In this document: in pieces, positions 1 to 5,760 of the stretch
How the letters are laid out: every line of letters starts with the position of its first letter
Position numbering within the stretch: position 1 is the stretch's first letter
Assembly: GCA_041476545.1 (NCBI GenBank)
Contig: JBGOTP010000292.1
Coordinates: 1-6,496 of the forward strand
Origin: JBGOTP01 sp041476545
GTDB taxonomy: Bacteria > Acidobacteriota > Vicinamibacteria > Vicinamibacterales > CAVVIG01
Reading direction: 5' to 3'
DNA length: 6,496 nucleotides
Notes under the pieces: generated by a model
What the model was told of the DNA's origin: nothing
The model's input: the letters and a program-made list of their open reading frames with translations, nothing else
Database searches by the model: none
Made by a program: the position numbers and the translations under genes

Positions 1-579
1 CGGATCGACGTGGCGCTCGACGACCTCCAAGTCCTCGAAGATGAGGGCATCGTTCCGTCCAAGTGGCAGGATCTTCCGGCCGTGATGGGCAACACCAGCG
101 CTCCCGTGACGGCGGCGGTTTCCATTCGGCCGGTGCTCGGCATCGTCCTCACGCAAGACTGCGATGCAGTCCACAGTCCAGACCTGACGCTCGCCGAGGT
201 CTCCGAGTTCAACGCAGTCGACGGCGGCCTGAAGGACCTTACTGAGGGCTCGGAGAAGTGGGTCCGAAAGATTCTCCAGCAGGCCAAGCTCAATCAGAAA
301 TGGTTCTACCTGCCAAGGAACCCAAGCATTGGGTTCTCTCGCGCGATGGCCGCGGATTTTCGGTCGACCGCAAAGGTCTCCAGGCCCGATCTTGAGGCGA
401 TGCGAGAGAAATTCAGGATCGCAAGACTTAACGACATCGCTGCCGCTCACTTCCGAGAACGGCTTGGGGAATTCTTTCGGCGGTATCCGCACGATGAGTG
501 GTACTCGCTTACGAAGGAAGAACTGCAGATCTACCGCAAACACGCCGGCGAGGTCCTCCCATTTCCCTGGCAGGAATAG
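1..579 (+). CDS. Uncharacterised protein with LTQDCD motif, possibly 5'-partial
   Basis: No function can be assigned. The frame is open to the window edge. A GTG at position 10 could be the start (189 residues), but the real start may lie upstream. Counting from that GTG, visible elements are a hydrophobic strand running into LTQDCD (residues 48-52 region), a KWFYLP segment (97-102), AADFR (114-118), and a charged helical tail with RIARL (136-140), HFRERLGEFFRR (147-158) and an aromatic DEWYSLTKEE stretch. This order (T/S-Q-x-CD, then FYLP, DFR, R-x-ARL and a terminal FF-R helix) resembles a widespread family of short uncharacterised bacterial proteins that I know only by pattern. There is no signal peptide or membrane segment, so it is probably cytoplasmic. 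It converges on hsdS and shares its lower GC. A defence-associated role is inferred from position alone. Coding is likely; function is unknown. Confidence 0.75.
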   Translation, partial: RIDVALDDLQVLEDEGIVPSKWQDLPAVMGNTSAPVTAAVSIRPVLGIVLTQDCDAVHSPDLTLAEVSEFNAVDGGLKDLTEGSEKWVRKILQQAKLNQKWFYLPRNPSIGFSRAMAADFRSTAKVSRPDLEAMREKFRIARLNDIAAAHFRERLGEFFRRYPHDEWYSLTKEELQIYRKHAGEVLPFPWQE

Positions 580-581
580 CC

Positions 582-620
582 GCGATCCAATCCGCTACGC
601 GGCATGTAGGCGGATCTCGC
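582..620. terminator. Imperfect hairpin in the convergent gap, possible bidirectional terminator
   Basis: The gap between the two convergent genes holds an inverted repeat. Its left arm is ATCCGCTAC (590-598), the loop is seven bases, and the right arm is GTAGGCGGAT (606-615) with one bulged G. GCGA (582-585) and TCGC (617-620) could extend the stem after a small internal loop. It begins three bases after the TAG stop of the left gene. There is no T-run on either side, so it is not a standard intrinsic terminator. It may be a Rho-type or RNA-stabilising hairpin. Confidence 0.3.
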
Positions 621-707
621 AGTCACGCAGCGGCTAGGAGGGCAGCACCATCTCTTCGGGTACTTCGATGACAATGCAGACGGTTCGCCGACGTACGACC
701 CTGGCAC

Positions 708-1874
708 CTACAGTTCTCCTCGGAAGGCGCGGGACTGGAGGGAGACAAAAAGGGCCTCGAGCGAGGTGAGCGCGGCACGGTTGGCCGACCTCAGCTTCTC
801 AATGTCTGCGATGCGTCGAGCGAACTCGCGTTGCAGATCGATCGGCACCATCGGAATGGGCAGCGCCTTGATGAGCGCCATGTTCAGGCCGGCCATGATG
901 ACCCCTTTCGACGCTCGCTCAAGGTATCGTCGGGCAACCGGATGGCGTAGAAAATACGCGTGCAAGAAGATTGGCAGGCACCTGGTCTCGTCCAGTGTGA
1001 TGCAGCATAGGTGCTTCGTATTGATGGCGAGGGGGATATCGTTCGGAACGATGGCGCACCTTCCACACGTTCCCATAATCGTGATGAGCACGTCTCCCGG
1101 CACGACCGTGTAACGTTTCAATTGGCGGTGCTTCGCTTCCGAGATGAACCGACGTTCGTCCCATCGGAATTCGTTCTCGACTACGTTGTCGATGCCCAGC
1201 ACTGCAACGCCAGCCTCGATGAACTCCGAGTGCAAGAGCTGACTGCCGAATGGTCCAGTGCGGATGGCCCCTGGTCTGTGCAGTGCCATCTCAGAGACAG
1301 TGACCACCCGCCACGACCGGTTCCGCACGTCCCCGAACATGTCGAGAAAGATCGCCTGCGTCAGCGCGTCGAGTTGCGCAAGCGCGGATCGGCGCCTTGC
1401 TCGAAGTTCCTCTGCAAGGTCGAGCAGTTGTGCGATGCGGCGCTGCTCAGGCAGGGGCGGCAAATAAATCCTCGTGCTTAAGAACTCTCCGCGGTTGACG
1501 TGCTGCATCGTCGCGCCATGAAGATGCCGTCGCATCGCACGCAACGCCTCCTCAAGCCCGTACCGCAAGTAGCGCTTGTCAACTCGAGAGTTGTCGGGCA
1601 CAACGCGGAAGATGTGTTGGTTCAGCACAGCGGCGTCGGGTCCCGTCCATTCAAAGACGCCCAAAGATGCAGACCATGAAACCAGCAAGTCTGCGGGCTG
1701 GACCAGCAGAGCTTGGGAAACATCTCGCGTTGTCCGGTTGTATGGCTTTGCCGGATCCGTCAGGTTTTGGATCCGAATGATGCGTCTGCCTACTTCGCTC
1801 CAATCGGTGGGCTGGAATGCAGCGCCGTTAATGAACTCTGCGATGTCGTCCAGAGCGACGAGGCTCGCAGTCAC
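708..1874 (-). CDS. hsdS: Type I restriction-modification specificity subunit HsdS
   Basis: This is the DNA-recognition subunit, 388 residues, which would join two HsdM copies in a methyltransferase and also HsdR if one exists. It has the usual two-domain design. Target recognition domain 1 spans about residues 3-138 and includes the typical DWSEVGRRIIRIQNL strand (24-38). The central conserved region is about 138-181 (LPPLPEQRRIAQLL, then a long helix ending FLDMFGD). Target recognition domain 2 spans about 190-340 and includes IRTGPFGSQL (204-213) and PGDVLITIMGTCG (259-271). The C-terminal conserved helix is about 341-388 and echoes the central one. Length is normal. The start is GTG at 1874, whose bases form GTGA with the hsdM stop, so translational coupling is likely. 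The frame stays open upstream to 2102, but that part lies within hsdM in another frame and is Arg/Gly-rich. The two recognition halves differ in sequence, so an asymmetric bipartite target is expected. It cannot be read from the sequence. Confidence 0.93.
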   Translation of the reverse strand: MTASLVALDDIAEFINGAAFQPTDWSEVGRRIIRIQNLTDPAKPYNRTTRDVSQALLVQPADLLVSWSASLGVFEWTGPDAAVLNQHIFRVVPDNSRVDKRYLRYGLEEALRAMRRHLHGATMQHVNRGEFLSTRIYLPPLPEQRRIAQLLDLAEELRARRRSALAQLDALTQAIFLDMFGDVRNRSWRVVTVSEMALHRPGAIRTGPFGSQLLHSEFIEAGVAVLGIDNVVENEFRWDERRFISEAKHRQLKRYTVVPGDVLITIMGTCGRCAIVPNDIPLAINTKHLCCITLDETRCLPIFLHAYFLRHPVARRYLERASKGVIMAGLNMALIKALPIPMVPIDLQREFARRIADIEKLRSANRAALTSLEALFVSLQSRAFRGEL

Positions 1875-3409
1875 CGCAGCATCCCCTCCAACTCCTTCAT
1901 CCCCCGCTGAATCTCCTCCTCGATCTTCGCCAACTCGTTGAGAATCTCCCTCGGCGCCCGATGCGCAACCTCTTCGTGCACCACCTCTTTGTATCGATTG
2001 AGCGAGAGGTCGTATCCCTGTGCGGTGATGTCGGCCTTGGGCACGCAGAAACTCTGCGCCGTCCGCGCCCGCTTGCGTTCGGCGCCGTCGCGCTGCGCCC
2101 ATCGCGCCAGCACGTCCGGCAAGTTATTCTTGACGTGATCGTCAGGCGACAGTGTCGATTTCGTCACCGCGCCCAGCTTGTCCTCCGGCAACAGCGGCGT
2201 CCGCTTGTCGTCGAGGCTCCACCCATCAGCGTCCACGTCGTAGAACCAGACGAAGTCCGTCCCGCCGGAATTCGTCTTCGTGAAGAGCAGAATCGCGGTG
2301 GACACGCCGGCGTACGGCTTGAACACGCCTCCCGGCAACGACACGACCGCATCGAGCTTCTGATCCTCGACGAGCATGCGCCGCAACTGCTTGTGCGCGT
2401 TGCTCGAGCCGAACAACACGCCGTCGGGGACAATGACCGCCGCGCGGCCGCCGGGCTTGAGCAGGCGCAGGAACAACGCGAGGAAGAGCAGCTCGGTCTT
2501 CTTGGTCTTGACGATCTGCAGCAGGTCCTTCGCCGTGTTCTCGTAGTCGAGGCTGCCGGCGAATGGCGGGTTCGCGAGCACCAGCGTGTAGGCCTCGTCA
2601 TCGCCCGCATGCTCCTGCGCAAGCGAGTCGCGATAGCGGATGTCCGGCTTCTCCACGCCATGCAGCAGCATGTTCATGCTGCCGATGCGTAGCATCGTGT
2701 TGTCGAAGTCGAAGCCGTGAAACATCCGCTCGTGGAAGTGCTTCGCGAGCTTCGCGTCGTGGAGCATCTTCGGGTGGCGCTCGCGCAGGTACTCACCTGC
2801 GGCCACGAGAAATCCGGCCGTCCCACACGCCGGATCGCAGATCAGATCCGACGGCTGCGGCTTCGTCATCTCCACCATCAGGCGGATGATGTGCCGCGGC
2901 GTGCGAAACTGCCCGTTCTGCCCTGCCGACGCGATCTTGCCGAGCATGTATTCGTAGAGATCTCCCTTGGTGTCCCGGTCGTCCATCGGCACGGCGTCGA
3001 GCAGGTCCACGACTTTGGCGAGCAGGGCCGGCGTCGGGATCGTGAACCGCGCATCCTTCATGTGCTGCGAGTACGTGGAGTCGATGCCTCCCAGGCCGCG
3101 CAGGAACGGAAAGACGTGCTCGCTGATGACCGTGAACATCTCGCCAGGGGCAAAATGCTTGAATCGTGACCAGCGAAAGTCCTCATACGCCCGGCGCTGC
3201 TTGTCCTTGCCGCTTGGGAAGATCGCGCGGTCGGTGGGCTTCTTGAGCCGGGTCGCCTTGTTTTCGGCGAGCGTCTGCAGATCGTCGAGCCTTCTCAGGA
3301 AGAGGAGATATGTAATCTGCTCGATGACTTCGAGCGGATTGGAGATGCCGCCGGACCAGAACGCGTTCCAGACCGCGTCAATCCTGCTCTTGATGTCACC
3401 GGTGATCAT
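1871..3409 (-). CDS. hsdM: Type I restriction-modification DNA methyltransferase subunit HsdM
   Basis: This is the methylation subunit, 512 residues, which transfers a methyl group from S-adenosylmethionine to adenine N6 in the site chosen by HsdS. The N-terminal helical domain of the HsdM family is visible (about 1-135, with ISNPLEVIEQITYLLFLRRLDD at 22-43). Next come the GQFRTPRHI signature (166-174), the SAM-binding motif I DPACGTAGF (192-200), and the catalytic motif IV NPPF (280-283). The fold continues through LKPGGRAAVIVPDGVLF (317-333) and the LPGGVFKPYAGV segment (359-369). A coiled C-terminal helix (about 472-512) probably contacts HsdS. All key residues are present and no frameshift is seen, so it should be active. 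The start is ATG at 3409, with a GAGG about 11 bases upstream on the minus strand as a possible ribosome site. It overlaps hsdS by four bases and is the first gene of the pair. GC is lower than in the genes to its right. Confidence 0.96.
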   Translation of the reverse strand: MITGDIKSRIDAVWNAFWSGGISNPLEVIEQITYLLFLRRLDDLQTLAENKATRLKKPTDRAIFPSGKDKQRRAYEDFRWSRFKHFAPGEMFTVISEHVFPFLRGLGGIDSTYSQHMKDARFTIPTPALLAKVVDLLDAVPMDDRDTKGDLYEYMLGKIASAGQNGQFRTPRHIIRLMVEMTKPQPSDLICDPACGTAGFLVAAGEYLRERHPKMLHDAKLAKHFHERMFHGFDFDNTMLRIGSMNMLLHGVEKPDIRYRDSLAQEHAGDDEAYTLVLANPPFAGSLDYENTAKDLLQIVKTKKTELLFLALFLRLLKPGGRAAVIVPDGVLFGSSNAHKQLRRMLVEDQKLDAVVSLPGGVFKPYAGVSTAILLFTKTNSGGTDFVWFYDVDADGWSLDDKRTPLLPEDKLGAVTKSTLSPDDHVKNNLPDVLARWAQRDGAERKRARTAQSFCVPKADITAQGYDLSLNRYKEVVHEEVAHRAPREILNELAKIEEEIQRGMKELEGMLR

Positions 3410-3472
3410 TCGGGGATGAACCTCAGCGGAGGATCATTGACCCTCACCCACTCATCGCGCAAGGATGATCGC
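3410..3472. promoter_or_regulatory. Divergent intergenic region with repeated GATCAT elements
   Basis: These 63 bases separate the hsdM start (minus) from the preferred start of the small plus-strand gene, so promoters for both should lie here or reach into the coding ends. GATCAT occurs at 3404-3409 (across the hsdM start) and 3432-3437, and its complement ATGATC at 3465-3470, giving one direct and one inverted pair. TTGACC at 3437-3442 looks like a plus-strand -35 box, but no good -10 box follows. No strong minus-strand promoter is recognisable by eye. The repeats could be an operator; this is speculative. Confidence 0.35.
3461..3465 (+). promoter_or_regulatory. Shine-Dalgarno AAGGA fixing the start at 3473
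   Basis: AAGGA stands seven bases before ATG 3473, an ideal spacing. The earlier in-frame ATG at 3416 has only GGGG touching it. This favours the shorter, 116-residue form of the small gene. Confidence 0.6.
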
Positions 3473-3823
3473 ATGGACCTCTCGCTCCAGACCGAACGCC
3501 ACGGCCGGCTCGTCGCCACACTCACCGACGAGGGCGTGGAAACCACCGTCACGGCAGCCAACGGCCACGCGGCGGGCCTCGCGCTGCTCGAAGCCATCGA
3601 TCGCGCGGCGGCAGAGGGCTACGGGGAGTGCTTCTGGCCGGAGCCTGACGGCACCTACTGGTGGATGCTGCGACGGTTGGCGATGCGGCTCGAGCTGGTC
3701 GTGCTCTGGAACAGCGGCGGTGCCTCCGGCTGGCAGCACGTGTTCCGCGCGGTGACGCATGCAGACGATTTCAGCAAGGGCGCGGCCGACCTGATCGCGG
3801 CGCAGTCCGTGCGACAGGAGTAG
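3473..3823 (+). CDS. Small uncharacterised acidic protein
   Basis: I do not recognise this 116-residue protein. It begins MDLSLQTERHGRL and reads as a short two-layer fold. Two beta strands come first (about 2-30, including VETTVTAANG), then a helix (about 31-48, GLALLEAIDRAAAEGY). An aromatic GECFWPEPDGTYWWMLRR segment follows (49-66), then a hydrophobic strand LELVVLWNS (71-79) and an SGWQHVFRAV strand near 83-92. It has no signal peptide or membrane helix, so it is probably cytoplasmic. The ATG at 3473 is chosen for its AAGGA ribosome site; an upstream in-frame ATG at 3416 would add 19 residues. It diverges from hsdM and converges on the vWA-family gene, with eight bases between the two stops. 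A hand count of row 3541-3600 gives about 72% GC, like the right-hand genes and unlike hsdM. It therefore looks like a resident chromosomal gene, not part of the restriction unit. Confidence 0.72.
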   Translation: MDLSLQTERHGRLVATLTDEGVETTVTAANGHAAGLALLEAIDRAAAEGYGECFWPEPDGTYWWMLRRLAMRLELVVLWNSGGASGWQHVFRAVTHADDFSKGAADLIAAQSVRQE

Positions 3824-3831
3824 AAGAGGTC

Positions 3832-5760
3832 CTACTTCACGCTGAATCTGACGTCCCGCCGAATCGGCGCCTCGCCGCGGACCGTCGCCTGGATGGTCAT
3901 CAGATAAGCACCCGGCGCGAGATCGGCGACGGGCAGATCGTGCTCGTAGTTCACGAAGCGGCCTGCGGCGAAGTCGTCCAGCGGGAGCGCGTCCGTGAAC
4001 GAGCGCAGCGGCGCGTTGTGCTCGTCGGTGATCGTGAGCGAGATCGAGACCGGGACGACGGCGGGCCGGCCGCCCTGATAGACGCGCGCGAACGCCGTGA
4101 CCCGATCGGCGCGCGTGAATTCCCGGCGCGCGGTCGGCGTCACGGTCGCCGGCAGCAGCGTCGCCAGCAGATTGCCGAGCGCCGCCGGCGGCGCCGGCCG
4201 CGTTCGCATGACGACGCCCGACACGGACAACGGCAGGCGCGAGAAGTCCGGGACGTCGATCGATACGTACACGCTGCCGGTCTTGTCGAGCCGCTGGTGA
4301 TGGGCCGACACTCGCAACTCGTAGCGGCCAGGTCCCAGATCCATGCGCGAGAAGACCTCGAACGTCGCCTCCGCAGCGCCGGATGGCAGCGCAATTCGCG
4401 CGGTCCGCTCGGTGCTGCCTCTCGGAGTCCCGTCCGGCGTGAACGCGCGCGTGAGGACGTCGACCGCATCGGTCGTCCCCGGCGCCGTCGGCGGGGCGTC
4501 CAGGCCAATCGTGAAGATCACCGTGGACCCGCTCGGGGCGGCGCTCGCGAACGGCGCGACCGCGAGCCGCATCGGCAGGTCGCGGCGCGATAACGCACCG
4601 GCAATGGCGGATTCGAGCGGCGGCGCCTCGGCGGCCGCCTCCGTGACTTTGGCGGGCGGATTGTAGTACCGACTCCGCGTGTGGACCTCGACCCCCGGCC
4701 GGTTCACTTTCACGTCGAGCCGGCGATACTCGTCGCCCTTCGGATCCAGGCCGGACGGCTCGTAGCCGAGGAGATAGTACGAGCCTGTTTCGACCATGAT
4801 GCGCGGCGCGACTCGCTCGGGAAAATTGTCGTTCACGACCGCGTGCCCGCCCGTATAGCCGGCGAGCGTCAGCAGAAAGTCCTGCGCCCGGTCCTCGCCG
4901 CCTCTGCCGCCTTTGGTCTTCAGCCCCGACGGGTCGACCGGATAGATACTGACGTTGGCCAGTTGGGCCTCACGAAAGACTCGATTGAGCGCGACACGCT
5001 GCGCGCTCTCGCACAGGATGTCGCCCGGCACAATCGCCACGCCGGTGCTGAGGAACACCACGACCTTGCGCCGATCCTGAATCCCCTTCAACGATTGCGC
5101 GACACGCTCCAGGACTTCGATCGAGCAGAGTCGGCACGTGCATTGTCCAGACTCGACGTTCAGGCCATTGAGGAGGGTGACCGCGGTGGGCTCCTTCTCA
5201 GATCCCATCCCACTGAGAGCGCGGCGCAACCTGACGCGATCGGCGGTAAAGTCTTGCGCGGTCGCGTTGCCGAAGGCATACACGACGGCCATGCGATCGT
5301 CCGAACCCAGACTGTCGATCAGCGCCTCGGCCGTCCGGCGGACGCTACGCCACCCCGCCAACGATCCAACCCCCACATCGTCGACGACGAGGACGATGAT
5401 GCGACTGTCACGGAGCTGATTCGACAGGACGTCCGGTGCGACGTCCTGCATCCAGGAGGCCGTCGGCGGCGCCGGTGGAGGCACGTTGACCGCCGCGAAC
5501 GCGACGACTGCCTGCGGCTTGCCGTTCTCGAGCAGCGTGAAGTCTGCGGCCGTGAGACCCGTGACGGGTTTGTAGTCGCGATCGAGGACCGAGACGTCGA
5601 GTTGTACGAGGTTCGTGCCGCCGCGAAACACGGGCGGCGTCTGCGCCTGCCGCGCGGCGACAGCGATCGAAACAGCGACGGCGCCTGCAGCGACCGTCGC
5701 AAGGAAACGCGTCAAGAGGCCATTATGCCCCGCGGCCGCCGCGCCCGACGCCGGCCGCAC
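3832..5760 (-). CDS. Secreted VWFA-related Acidobacterial domain protein
   Basis: This is an exported protein of the TIGR03436 type; its exact role is unknown. From the GTG start (642 residues) the order is as follows. An export signal has its hydrophobic core at about 19-36 (possible cleavage after AVAA). A beta-rich entry domain follows (50-95, with LDVSVLDRD and FTLLENGK). The vWA-like core is about 120-335, with RIIVLVVDD (120-128), DSLGSDDRMAVV (149-160), RRKVVVFLSTG (230-240) and SYYLLGYEPSG (327-337). The family's closing HTRSRYYNPP is at 360-369. About 270 further residues look like beta-sandwich domains. The usual MIDAS DxSxS is not visible: the site reads DDVGVGS (127-133). A CxCxxC cluster lies at 207-212 and a fourth Cys at 250. 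GTG 5760 overlaps the upstream gene by 38 bases. TTG 5715 would leave a 7-base gap and a cleaner signal peptide (627 residues). Neither has an obvious Shine-Dalgarno. It is likely co-transcribed with the gene ending at 5723. Confidence 0.9.
   Translation of the reverse strand: MRPASGAAAAGHNGLLTRFLATVAAGAVAVSIAVAARQAQTPPVFRGGTNLVQLDVSVLDRDYKPVTGLTAADFTLLENGKPQAVVAFAAVNVPPPAPPTASWMQDVAPDVLSNQLRDSRIIVLVVDDVGVGSLAGWRSVRRTAEALIDSLGSDDRMAVVYAFGNATAQDFTADRVRLRRALSGMGSEKEPTAVTLLNGLNVESGQCTCRLCSIEVLERVAQSLKGIQDRRKVVVFLSTGVAIVPGDILCESAQRVALNRVFREAQLANVSIYPVDPSGLKTKGGRGGEDRAQDFLLTLAGYTGGHAVVNDNFPERVAPRIMVETGSYYLLGYEPSGLDPKGDEYRRLDVKVNRPGVEVHTRSRYYNPPAKVTEAAAEAPPLESAIAGALSRRDLPMRLAVAPFASAAPSGSTVIFTIGLDAPPTAPGTTDAVDVLTRAFTPDGTPRGSTERTARIALPSGAAEATFEVFSRMDLGPGRYELRVSAHHQRLDKTGSVYVSIDVPDFSRLPLSVSGVVMRTRPAPPAALGNLLATLLPATVTPTARREFTRADRVTAFARVYQGGRPAVVPVSISLTITDEHNAPLRSFTDALPLDDFAAGRFVNYEHDLPVADLAPGAYLMTIQATVRGEAPIRRDVRFSVK

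Noticed and set aside
1875..2102. N-terminal extension of the hsdS frame up to 2102
   Set aside because: It lies wholly within the conserved 3' part of hsdM in another frame and is Arg/Gly-rich with no HsdS features. The GTG at 1874 matches the usual HsdS N-terminus and couples to the hsdM stop.
2164..2661. Minus-strand open frame of 165 residues inside hsdM
   Set aside because: It is an offset frame of hsdM, almost entirely Arg, Ser and Cys, as expected from reading GC-rich codons out of phase.
1961..2692. Plus-strand open frame of 243 residues opposite hsdM
   Set aside because: It is the antisense of intact HsdM motifs, rich in Arg/His/Val, with no recognisable domain; typical of high-GC shadow frames.
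3416..3472. Upstream ATG at 3416 as start of the small gene
   Set aside because: It lacks a spaced Shine-Dalgarno and would place the start seven bases from the hsdM start. ATG 3473 has AAGGA at ideal spacing. It is still possible.
3817..3837. Small inverted repeat GTAG...CTAC spanning the convergent stops
   Set aside because: The stem is only four base pairs and is formed largely by the two TAG stop codons themselves; too weak to call a terminator.
3661..4593. Plus-strand open frame of 310 residues
   Set aside because: It is very Arg-rich and crosses from an offset frame of the small gene into antisense of the vWA-family gene. No domain is visible.
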